DNA from: Gemmatimonadota bacterium
GTDB taxonomy: Bacteria > Gemmatimonadota > Gemmatimonadetes > Gemmatimonadales > Gemmatimonadaceae
Direction of reading: 5' to 3'
Length of the DNA stretch: 64,000 bases
Assembly: GCA_028287235.1 (NCBI GenBank)
Contig: JAQBQB010000014.1
Coordinates: 62,001-126,000, forward strand
A program made the translations under genes and the position numbers. The notes under the pieces were generated by a model, which had not been told where the DNA came from, did not search any database, and saw nothing but the letters and a program-made list of their open reading frames with translations. Shown in pieces: positions 52,634-61,983 of the stretch (positions within the stretch are counted from its first letter, which is position 1; every line of letters begins with the position of its first letter).

Positions 52634-53716
52634 TCACTGGTACTGGATGTACAGCGGCCGCGGACGAAGCCACAACACTTCGCCGGGCGTGAGCAGCGCG
52701 TCGCGGTGCTTCACGTCGTTGTGGAAGAACAGCTTGATGCCGGTGTACTGCACGGGCTCGAGGTCGATGTAGTCGCGGAAGGACTCGAACTTCATCCACG
52801 GCGGGCCCCAGCCGTCCATGTCCATCACGATCTGCACGCGCGGATCGAGGGTGATCTGCGACGCATTCGAGATCATGGGCTTCGTCCAGCGGTGCACGAC
52901 GAGGACTTTGGGCGGGATCTTCTTGTCGGACACGAGTTGGCGAAGCTGCTCGGACGTCCAGTTGATGTCCTTCGCGTCGAACTGTCCGATCTTTTTCCCC
53001 GGCACCACGCCTTCGTGCGCGTAGTGCATCGCGAACTCCGCGTCCATCGCGAGATGGACGTCGGGGCGCGCGAGGAACGGCAGCAGCCGCGGCAGCTCCT
53101 GCTGCATGGTGCTGTGGCCGACCTGGACGTCGAGGAAGAGGAGTGCATTCTTCCGCTTTGCCCACCCGTACACCTTCTCGATGAGTGCGGTGTCCATGCG
53201 CAGGCGATACATACCGTCCTTGCCCGGCGCGCCCTGCGCGACGACGGCGATCAGTTGCAGTGCGGGCTGCACCGGCGTCGACGGGTCCGCCTGCTGCCAC
53301 TCGCGCACCGCGGTGTCGAGCTTGGCGAGCATCTCGTCGACCGGGTATTCGCCGAGCACGCCCATGCGCTTCGAGAGCGGATTGCCGTAGAAGGCGACGA
53401 TGCGGTGCGCCGGCAGCACCGACTGCGGAAGAGGGGCCGGTAGGGCGGGCCACTTGGCCGCCATGCGCCGGCCGAAGGCCACGGTCGACGCGAACGTGAC
53501 CGAGTCGTGTTTCTTGCGGCTGGCGATGAGGTGTGCCTGTGCGGTGTCCGGCACATCGGTTCTCGCGACGGGCACTGTATCCGAGCGCGTTGCTGCCGTC
53601 TGCGCGGGACCCGGCGCGGGCGTGCCTGCGGCCGGCGTGGCGTCGTGAGCGGCGGTGCACGACGTCAGAACGGCGACTACGCCGACTGCCGCGGCGAATC
53701 GAAAGAACGTTGACAA
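52634..53716 (-). CDS. Lipoprotein of unknown function
   Basis: 360 residues from TTG 53716. The start is supported by AAGGAG nine bases upstream; no ATG serves the signal peptide. Lipobox VLTSC (Cys20) follows FRFAAAVGVVAV. After a Pro/Ala/Thr linker the mature part has alternating strands and helices: RIVAFYGNPLSKRMGVLGEY, ALQLIAVVAQGAPGKDGMYR, FLDVQVGHSTMQQELPRLLP and VQIVMDMDGWGPPWMKFESF. The order resembles a TIM-barrel-like fold but no catalytic motif is certain. Convergent with the MoaD-like gene and downstream of mpl in the same direction. Confidence 0.7.
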   Translation of the reverse strand: MSTFFRFAAAVGVVAVLTSCTAAHDATPAAGTPAPGPAQTAATRSDTVPVARTDVPDTAQAHLIASRKKHDSVTFASTVAFGRRMAAKWPALPAPLPQSVLPAHRIVAFYGNPLSKRMGVLGEYPVDEMLAKLDTAVREWQQADPSTPVQPALQLIAVVAQGAPGKDGMYRLRMDTALIEKVYGWAKRKNALLFLDVQVGHSTMQQELPRLLPFLARPDVHLAMDAEFAMHYAHEGVVPGKKIGQFDAKDINWTSEQLRQLVSDKKIPPKVLVVHRWTKPMISNASQITLDPRVQIVMDMDGWGPPWMKFESFRDYIDLEPVQYTGIKLFFHNDVKHRDALLTPGEVLWLRPRPLYIQYQ

Positions 53717-53768
53717 TGAATGAGCTCCTTGTGACTGCAGCGAACGCGGGCCACGGAACGTGTCCGCG

Positions 53769-55247
53769 TCAGGCGCGGTTACGCCCGAGTCGCTCCATCA
53801 AACTAGACACGAATCCACCGAACGCCCCGTTGCTCATCACCAGCACGAGATCGCCCGGCCGCGCCTCGGCGGCCACCAAACCCACGAGCTCCCCCACGTC
53901 GCGCGATCCGTGCGCCGTCACGCCCGTCGTTTCGAGATCCGCTACGATCTCGCTCACGTCGAGCTGGTGATCGATCGGCACTTTGTCGTGCGGCTCCGGC
54001 ACCTTGAGGAAGACCTGCGCCGCGTCGCGCAGCGCGTTCACGTACGCGTACTGGTGGATGTCGCGTCGGCTCGTATTGGAGCGCGGCTCGAACACCGCGA
54101 TCACGCGCCGGCCGGCGTACCGCTCGCGAATCCCCTCGATCGTCTCCTGCACCGCGGTGGGATGGTGCGCGAAGTCGTCGATCACCAACACGCCGCCCAC
54201 TTCGCCCTTCACCTCCTGCCGCCGCTTCACGCCCTTGAACGACGCGAAGCCCCTCGCCACGACCTCGGATGAGAGCCCGAGCGTCATGGCCACGGCGAAC
54301 ACGCCGACCGCGTTTTCGACGTTGTGCCGTCCCGACATGGGCAGCAGGAGCTTCGTTACAGAATTGTCATCACGCCGCACGATGTCGAAGCTCGCCCCTT
54401 CGGCGCCGAAGGTCACGTTGCGGGCGCGGTAGTCGGCGTCGGACTCGCCGGCGTAGGTGATGACGCGTCCCGCGCAGTGGGCGCGCGCGATCCGCTCGGC
54501 ATTGGGATACGTGCTGCACACCACGAGCGTGCCGTCGGCCGGAATCGTCTCGGCGAAGCGCGCGTAGGCCGATTCGTAGTGCTCCATGTCGCGATAGATG
54601 TCGGCATGGTCGAACTCGATGCTCGTCAGGATCGCCGTGCGCGCGCGGTAGTGCAGGAACTTGGGGCCCTTGTCGAAGTAGGCGGTGTCGTACTCGTCTC
54701 CCTCGACGACGACGTACGGTCCCTCGCCGAAGCGGAAGTTGGATTCGGCGTTGATCGTCACACCGCCCACGAGGAACGTGGGGTCGGCGTCGGCGACGAC
54801 GAGCACGTGCGACAGCAGCGCCGACGTCGTCGTCTTGCCGTGCGTGCCCGCAACCACGATGCTGTGGCGGTCGTCGAGGATCAGCGACCCGAACGCCGCA
54901 GGGAAGCTCATCTGCGGCATGCCTCGTTCGCGCACCGCGGTCGCCTCCGGGTTGTCGCGCCGGATCACGTTGCCGATGACGACGAGGTCCGGCCGCGCGC
55001 GGTCGAGGTTGTCGGCCGAGTACGGGGTCATGGTCTCGACGCCCCAGCGGACGAGCATGTCGCTCATGGGCGGGTAGACGTTCTGGTCGCTCCCGGTGAC
55101 CTCGTAGCCGGCGGCCCCGAGGAGGCCCGCGAAGGAGCCCATTCCCGTTCCACCGACCCCCACGAGGTGGATGCGCCGGACCGAGCCGGGGGAAACGCGG
55201 GTCAGAACGTTGCCGGCGTTCTGCGGCGGGGTGGGGGGCTCATTCAT
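53769..55247 (-). CDS. mpl: Murein peptide ligase Mpl (UDP-MurNAc:tripeptide ligase)
   Basis: 492 residues from ATG 55247. Mur-ligase layout: N-terminal Rossmann domain with VGVGGTGMGSFAGLL, ATP loop GTHGKTTTS (134-142), central domain VVVEGDEYDTAYFDKGPKFL, LPMSGRHNVENAVGV, and a C-terminal domain with DDFAHHPTAVQETI, FEPRSNTSRR and MSNGAFGG. The last two motifs separate Mpl from MurC. It recycles peptidoglycan by joining L-Ala-gamma-D-Glu-meso-DAP to UDP-MurNAc. The frame is open upstream to 55379, but the family N-terminus fits 55247. No other cell-wall genes are adjacent, so it is a stand-alone recycling enzyme here. Confidence 0.92.
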   Translation of the reverse strand: MNEPPTPPQNAGNVLTRVSPGSVRRIHLVGVGGTGMGSFAGLLGAAGYEVTGSDQNVYPPMSDMLVRWGVETMTPYSADNLDRARPDLVVIGNVIRRDNPEATAVRERGMPQMSFPAAFGSLILDDRHSIVVAGTHGKTTTSALLSHVLVVADADPTFLVGGVTINAESNFRFGEGPYVVVEGDEYDTAYFDKGPKFLHYRARTAILTSIEFDHADIYRDMEHYESAYARFAETIPADGTLVVCSTYPNAERIARAHCAGRVITYAGESDADYRARNVTFGAEGASFDIVRRDDNSVTKLLLPMSGRHNVENAVGVFAVAMTLGLSSEVVARGFASFKGVKRRQEVKGEVGGVLVIDDFAHHPTAVQETIEGIRERYAGRRVIAVFEPRSNTSRRDIHQYAYVNALRDAAQVFLKVPEPHDKVPIDHQLDVSEIVADLETTGVTAHGSRDVGELVGLVAAEARPGDLVLVMSNGAFGGFVSSLMERLGRNRA

Positions 55248-55405
55248 GACCGTAGACAAGGGCAAGGAACGAACCCATCCGATGTGTCCGAATCTTCTCG
55301 ATTCCTGTCGAAATCCCGCATTCTCGTTCGACGTAGAAGCGAGGCCCCCTTCCGGGCCCCGTTCGGATGCCCGCAACATAGCAACCCAACTTCCAGGACG
55401 CCGCC

Positions 55406-55729
55406 ATGTACCTCATCCGCGAAATCATGTACTGCAAGCCGGGCAAAGTGCGCCCACTCGTCGAGAAATTCCTCGCGATGTCCGCACTTGGCGCACGGGT
55501 GGGCATGCCGAAGATGCGCATCATGACCGACTTTTGCGCCGATCGCTACTGGACGGTCGTGTCCGAGATGGAGGTGCCGAGCCTGCAGGAGTTCGAGACG
55601 ATGATGTCGGGCGGGGGCGCACAGGGGTCGAAGGAGGACATGAAGGAGATGGAGAAGATCATGAGCGGATACCACGATCTGGTGGACCATGGCAAGCGGG
55701 AGATCTTCAAGATCGAAGCGGCGTCGTGA
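55406..55729 (+). CDS. Dimeric alpha/beta-barrel-like small protein
   Basis: 107 residues from ATG 55406, preceded by AGGA at good spacing. The pattern is strand-helix-strand-strand-helix: MYLIREIMYCKPGKVRPLVE, KMRIMTDFCADRYWTVVSEM, EFETMMSGGG and an acidic helix (KEDMKEMEKIMSGYHDLVDH) ending in KREIFKIEA. This resembles NIPSNAP or antibiotic-monooxygenase-type dimeric ferredoxin-like folds, but no catalytic residue can be named. Divergent from mpl across 160 bases; its TGA overlaps the next short gene's ATG by one base. Confidence 0.62.
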   Translation: MYLIREIMYCKPGKVRPLVEKFLAMSALGARVGMPKMRIMTDFCADRYWTVVSEMEVPSLQEFETMMSGGGAQGSKEDMKEMEKIMSGYHDLVDHGKREIFKIEAAS

Positions 55730-55896
55730 TGGGGTGGCCCCGCGTGCATCCAGCGGCGTGCAACGATTCGACGGTCTTTTTCGAGTTCCAGGTGGCTGAG
55801 CGGGCACGCTGGATCGCCGACACGACACTGGCGGTGCATCCGATACCGAACGTACGCAATCCCGCGAACCTCGTGCAAACGGTAGTCGGACGGTAA
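55729..55896 (+). CDS. Short hypothetical gene (55 residues)
   Basis: The ATG at 55729 shares one base with the stop of the preceding gene (TGATG), a layout typical of coupled translation. The protein reads MGWPRVHPAACNDSTVFFEF, then QVAERARWIADTTLAVHPIP and a tail to GR. It has no signal or recognised domain. Real expression is not proved: the length is short and the antisense strand is also open. Confidence 0.35.
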   Translation: MGWPRVHPAACNDSTVFFEFQVAERARWIADTTLAVHPIPNVRNPANLVQTVVGR

Positions 55897-55950
55897 GCTT
55901 GAGCGCGGCGGCGCGTGAGAAGTTCGCGTTCTCTAAACGGGAAGCCAACG

Positions 55951-56112
55951 ATGCAACGACAATTCTCGCCGAACGCGATACTCTGGAGCCTGGTGGCCGC
56001 GATTCGCCGGCGGCCGTGGTGGCAGCGGGAGCTCTTGCACGCGGTCTGGATCGTGGGTGTCGTGGGCTCCGTGTGGCTTTGGATCTGGAGCTTCGACTGT
56101 CCGATGTGTTGA
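55951..56112 (+). CDS. Small single-pass membrane protein
   Basis: 53 residues from ATG 55951 with GGAAG upstream. Basic, Trp-rich N-terminal half (SLVAAIRRRPWWQRELLHAV), then one membrane helix IVGVVGSVWLWIWSF and the C-terminus DCPMC. The basic stretch before the helix predicts an N-in orientation. The C-x-x-x-C-like end is notable for a small protein. No family is recognised. Confidence 0.5.
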   Translation: MQRQFSPNAILWSLVAAIRRRPWWQRELLHAVWIVGVVGSVWLWIWSFDCPMC

Positions 56113-56203
56113 GGTGGTGTGTTCCATTGCTCGCACTATGATTCGGGGCCATGGTTCATCCGGCCGCACCACACTGCCCACTCATGAACGGAGAGCATCA
56201 ATC

Positions 56204-57343
56204 GTGAACTCGCGCCGCCAATTCCTCGTTCGCGCGCCACTCGGTCTCGCCGGCGTGCTCGCCGCGTGCAAGAAGGGCGAAGCGCGCGGCCTGAGCGCCG
56301 ACGCGTCTGGCGCAGGCGCCGCACCCGCCGGCACGGCGATGCCGCAGCAGGCCGCGACACCGCTCGCCGCGATCCCCGCGAACGCGCCGACGCTGAATTA
56401 CATCCCGAAGCACGAGGAGCTCAGCTACACCTTCGGTGGCGCCGCGCCGCGGCAGCGCATCAAACCGGGCACTCGAATCGTGACGTGGACCGAAGACTGC
56501 TTCGACGGCGTGGTGAAGACCGCCGCCGACCTCCCGTCGAAGAAGATGGCCCCTGGCCACGACAATCCGCAGACTGGCCCCTTCTATGTGGAAGGCGCCG
56601 AGCCTGGCGACACGGTCGCGATTCACATCCTGAAGCTCGAGCCGGCGCGGTCGTACGCCGTCTCGTCGTTCGGCCCGGGTTTCGGCGCGCTCGTGGGCAA
56701 CAACGAGACGGCGATGCTCGGCCCCGATTTCCCCGAGACGACGTGGCGCTACGACGTCGACACGAAGCGCAACGTCGCGCGCTCATCGACGCGCAACGGC
56801 TCACACAGTTGGGAGGTTCCACTCGCGCCCTTTCTCGGGTGCCTTGGCGTCGCTCCGGCGGGCGGCGAGGTTCGGACGACGATCGTGCCCGGAAATTTCG
56901 GCGGCAACATGGACTGCCCCGAGGTTCGCGCCGGCAACACGGTCTATCTCGGCGTGAACGTGCCGGGTGCGCTGCTGTCGTTCGGGGACGGCCACTACGC
57001 CATGGGTGAGGGCGAGATCATGGGTGCCGCGATCGAGGGCGCGATGAACGTCGAAGTCTACGTGGAACTGATCAAGAAGTTGGCGACGCCCGTTCCGCGC
57101 ATCGAGAACGCGAGTCAGGTGATGTTCGTCGGGTCCGGACGTCCGCTTGAGGACGCGGCGCGTGTGGCGTTCAAGTCGATGGTCAATTGGTCGCGCGCGC
57201 GAACGAAGCTTTCCGAGATGGATGCCTATCAATTCGTCGCGCAGAATACAAAGGCGTCGATCATCCAGCTCGTCGATCCCGAGTACACGGTGTTGGTCAG
57301 CATGGAAAAACGACGACTGCCGGTGTCGGGGGCTGGCCATTAG
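56204..57343 (+). CDS. Acetamidase/formamidase family protein
   Basis: 379 residues. Start chosen at GTG 56204, with GGAGAG eight bases upstream. It gives a twin-arginine/lipoprotein-like leader (MNSRRQFLVRAPLGLAGVLA, then ACKKG) with Cys at the cleavage site. The body has the family marks TWTEDCFDGVV, GHDNPQTGPFYVEGAEPGD, PGNFGGNMDCPEVRAGNTVY and SFGDGHYAMGEGE, the last with the metal-site His/Glu region. It hydrolyses small amides such as formamide or acetamide in known members; export makes a broader amide substrate possible. The palindromic element at 57336 starts at its stop codon. Confidence 0.86.
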   Translation: MNSRRQFLVRAPLGLAGVLAACKKGEARGLSADASGAGAAPAGTAMPQQAATPLAAIPANAPTLNYIPKHEELSYTFGGAAPRQRIKPGTRIVTWTEDCFDGVVKTAADLPSKKMAPGHDNPQTGPFYVEGAEPGDTVAIHILKLEPARSYAVSSFGPGFGALVGNNETAMLGPDFPETTWRYDVDTKRNVARSSTRNGSHSWEVPLAPFLGCLGVAPAGGEVRTTIVPGNFGGNMDCPEVRAGNTVYLGVNVPGALLSFGDGHYAMGEGEIMGAAIEGAMNVEVYVELIKKLATPVPRIENASQVMFVGSGRPLEDAARVAFKSMVNWSRARTKLSEMDAYQFVAQNTKASIIQLVDPEYTVLVSMEKRRLPVSGAGH

Positions 57344-57506
57344 GTCGGGACGATTGCCGGGGGTTCGCGGATGACGCTGAAGCTGCCGCGAATCAAAACG
57401 GATCGCTCCATGCGCGGAGGCGTCACTCCACATGGAGAGATCCGTCGTGATCGAAGATGTTTTCCGCGTGATCCGCGAACCCCGGCAATCATCCCGACCT
57501 AGTGGC
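57336..57506. repeat. Palindromic element, GGTCGGGAC arms
   Basis: The left end GCCATTAGGTCGGGACGATT (57336 on) and the right end, read in reverse complement (GCCACTAGGTCGGGATGATT), form arms of about 40 bases ending in GTTCGCGGATGACGC-like sequence. Inside, GGATCGCTCCATG pairs with CATGGAGAGATCC, so the whole 171 bases fold as one long imperfect hairpin. About 80 bases of the left half recur with few changes as the reverse complement of the right half of the element at 58341. The left arm includes the stop codon of the acetamidase gene. No coding frame is inside. Confidence 0.8.
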
Positions 57507-57564
57507 TAGGTCCGCCACGGCGAGCGAAGCTGGCTGCGCCGTTACCGAGGCATGAGGCGTGCTT

Positions 57565-57595
57565 GAATCCTCCGGCAGACTGCAGAGGAGGATTC
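57565..57595 (+). promoter_or_regulatory. Hairpin sequestering a ribosome binding site
   Basis: GAATCCTCC (57565-57573) and GGAGGATTC (57587-57595) are a perfect 9-bp inverted repeat with a 13-base loop. The right strand is the ribosome binding site, with GGAGG eight bases before the ATG at 57600. The folded mRNA would therefore hide the SD sequence. Possible uses are a thermometer-type or protein-modulated translation switch; the palindrome could also be fortuitous. No ligand-riboswitch core is visible. Confidence 0.65.
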
Positions 57596-57599
57596 TCAT

Positions 57600-58310
57600 A
57601 TGCACCAGAACGAGAGAGGAGGAACCGTCGGCGCGGTTCTGCTCGCAATTTGCTTGACGGCGGCGCCCGCTGTCGTCGTGAATGCACAGACGGGATCGGC
57701 GAGCTCGCCGACAGGTACAGCGACCGGCACAGCGACCGGCACACAGACAGGCACCGCCGGAGCGCCGAGGTCTACAGGAATGACCGGGACCAGGAACGTG
57801 ACTGGAACCGGAACGCCGGGCGCGGGCGCGACTTATGGTGCACAAGGAACCGTAACGGGCGCACAGAGCGCCGGCACGCAGGCCGCACCGGGTGGAGTGG
57901 TCGGAACGCCGGGACAAACGGGACAAACAGGAGTCACGGGGACGCCCAGCACGAACGGAATGAATCAACCCGGAGCAGCAAGTGGAAGCGCCGGCACGGT
58001 GCCGGGCGGTTCAGGCGCCGCGGCGGGCGCAGCCGGTGATATCAGCGCCGGCACCAGCAGCCCAGGCGGGGCAGCAGTCGGGAGTAGCTCGGGTGACAGT
58101 ACAGCGAATGGCGGGGGAGCCGGTGGCGGCACGCAGAGCGGGACGTACGATCAACAGTCGGCGGGCGGTGGCAGAGGAGGGAGCTCGCGCGTGGGCCTGC
58201 TCGGATTGCTCGGGCTCGTGGGCTTGTTCGGTCTGCGTCGCCAGAAACCCTCGGATGTGAGTAGCACCAGCGCCACGACCGGCGCGCCGGAGATCGTGAG
58301 CCGGCGCTAG
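57600..58310 (+). CDS. Gly/Thr-rich secreted protein with WGxxGxxG-like C-terminal segment
   Basis: 236 residues with a strong SD (GAGGAGG). Signal peptide MHQNERGGTVGAVLLAICLT, cleaved near NAQ. Residues 31-195 are low-complexity Gly/Thr/Ser/Ala (TGTATGTATGTQTGTAG and similar), then SRVGLLGLLGLVGLFGLRRQ (197-215), a hydrophobic Leu/Gly helix followed by basic residues, as in WGxxGxxG/CTERM-type protein-sorting signals but without the Trp. It is probably anchored at the surface by its C-terminus, the rest forming an extended or disordered chain. No adjacent sorting enzyme is seen. Confidence 0.68.
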   Translation: MHQNERGGTVGAVLLAICLTAAPAVVVNAQTGSASSPTGTATGTATGTQTGTAGAPRSTGMTGTRNVTGTGTPGAGATYGAQGTVTGAQSAGTQAAPGGVVGTPGQTGQTGVTGTPSTNGMNQPGAASGSAGTVPGGSGAAAGAAGDISAGTSSPGGAAVGSSSGDSTANGGGAGGGTQSGTYDQQSAGGGRGGSSRVGLLGLLGLVGLFGLRRQKPSDVSSTSATTGAPEIVSRR

Positions 58311-58340
58311 AAAATATTTGGGCGTGGCGCGCGTACCGAT

Positions 58341-58632
58341 GCCATTAGGTCGGGACGAGCGCTGGGGGTTCGCGGATGACGCGGAAACCGCGAATCACGA
58401 CGGATCTTTCCATGTGGAGTGATGCCTCCGCGCGCAACGTGCCCGGACGAACGCTCTTATTGGGAACCGACGCTCGGGAGACCTCTAGTAGCATCCCGAG
58501 CGTCTGTTCCAAAGAAAATGTCGTCCGGGCTCGTTGCGCATGGAGCTGTCCCCGCGCATGGAGCGATCCGTTTTGATCCGCGGCAGCTTCCGCGTCATCC
58601 GCGAATCCCAGCAATCGTCCCGACCTATTGGC
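58341..58632. repeat. Composite palindromic element: GGTCGGGAC arms around a nested hairpin
   Basis: Outer arms of about 44 bases (GCCATTAGGTCGGGACGAGC on the left; reverse complement on the right GCCAATAGGTCGGGACGATT). The centre carries a nested stem GGAACCGACGCTCGGGA / TCCCGAGCGTCTGTTCC (58463-58479, 58494-58510; one mismatch) and the tail TTCCAAAGAAAATGTCGT. The stem and tail also occur inside the element at 37825, which has different outer arms. The stretch lies between convergent genes (58310 and 58690) and has no coding frame. Confidence 0.85.
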
Positions 58633-58689
58633 GTCGTTCCGCGACGCCCTCTCGCCTCCAGATCGCCGCCTCCGTCGCGGCGGGTTATG

Positions 58690-60741
<2,052 letters not shown>

Positions 60742-60748
60742 CGCGCGC

Positions 60749-61822
60749 CTACTGCGGGAAGATCGACGGAAACACGACGTTCGTCGTGAAGATGCAGCGA
60801 TCGTTGTGCCCGCACTCGGGAACGATGATCGCCTTGTGCTTCGCGCCCAGCGTCTCGGTGACGTACTTGAAGAACGCTTCGCCGCGCGCACGCCGCGTGG
60901 GACCCTGAGCCATGGCGCCCGCCGACGAATCGAATCCGCCCAGCGGAAGCACATCGACCTGGCCCAACAAATAGGTCGTCGGACGCTCGACGAGCTGTTT
61001 GATCAGCTGCTCGTTCGTGATCTGGGCGGTGTAGCCAGGGCGATTCTCGAGCCCCGCGGGCCACTTGTTGAAGTTCGGAGCCTTCGCGGCATCGAACGTT
61101 CCGTAGGTGAACCGCGTGTGCAGGCTGTCGCCCGTTGGGCCCAGCGCTTCCTTGTCCGCGGTGGCGGGGTCGGCATCGCCCGTGGGCAGCGGCCGCACGG
61201 CGGCCGGCCACGCATAGCTCGACGGATTGGCCACGACATAGCTGATGGCAACACCGAGCGTGCCATGCAGCTTGTTTGCCATCTCGTAGCGCGTCGCGAA
61301 CTGGCCGCCGGCCGAATGCCCCGCGACGACGATCTTCGTGAGGTTCGGGAAATTCTTCTTGTCGGCGAGCTTGCGCAGGATCTCGTCCATGAAGTCGAAC
61401 GCCGAGAGCGTCGGGTTCGACGTGGACATCCCGCCGGAGCGCCAGCTGTCACCGCCGTTCGGCCAGACGACTTCGTTGGCCTGCGGCTTGTCGTTGGCGG
61501 CAATCAGGTGTGGGGATATGACCACGGTGTTCTCGAGCGCGCCCGCGAGAAAGGCCGCCGCCATCGCCGTCTCGAAATAGTGGTCGGCGTTACGCCCGGT
61601 GCCGTGGACCATGACGAGCGCGCGCGTCACGTTCGAGTTGGGCGCGTCGAGCGAATAGCTGGCATAGACCATCGACCGCGCCGGTCCGCCGCCGAGCGCG
61701 ACCCAGCGCTCGCAGGCCGCGGTGGGCGTGGTGCACGGTGCAGTGCGCCCCTGACCGAGGACGGGCGAAGATGTGAACGATGCCAGTGCAGCGACGACGG
61801 CGACGAGAAGGGGTGTTCGCAT
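60749..61822 (-). CDS. Secreted alpha/beta hydrolase
   Basis: 357 residues, signal peptide MRTPLLVAVVAALASFTSS. The alpha/beta-hydrolase nucleophile Ser170 lies in VAGHSAGGQF, with oxyanion-type MVHGTGRNAD near 72-80. Near the end, IIVPECGHNDRC supplies the likely catalytic His. Several Cys (CTTPTAACERW and CGHNDRC) may form disulfides. Substrate unknown; an ester or amide is expected. Its stop is seven bases before the quinoprotein start, so the hydrolase may release an alcohol that the quinoprotein oxidises (inference). About 160 bases upstream are without a supported gene. Confidence 0.8.
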   Translation of the reverse strand: MRTPLLVAVVAALASFTSSPVLGQGRTAPCTTPTAACERWVALGGGPARSMVYASYSLDAPNSNVTRALVMVHGTGRNADHYFETAMAAAFLAGALENTVVISPHLIAANDKPQANEVVWPNGGDSWRSGGMSTSNPTLSAFDFMDEILRKLADKKNFPNLTKIVVAGHSAGGQFATRYEMANKLHGTLGVAISYVVANPSSYAWPAAVRPLPTGDADPATADKEALGPTGDSLHTRFTYGTFDAAKAPNFNKWPAGLENRPGYTAQITNEQLIKQLVERPTTYLLGQVDVLPLGGFDSSAGAMAQGPTRRARGEAFFKYVTETLGAKHKAIIVPECGHNDRCIFTTNVVFPSIFPQ

Positions 61823-61983
61823 GTGCAGAAGGCCTGACCGGGGCAGGAGGGATGTCGCGGGATACGATTGCTGCGAACAATGATACCTCTCCGGTCGCGG
61901 GCGCTGCTAGCATTGCCGGGCGGCGATTGCGTCGCGGCACGAATGGCGTCGCGAAGGGGGGCTGCCTGCTTTGAGCCCCGCTC

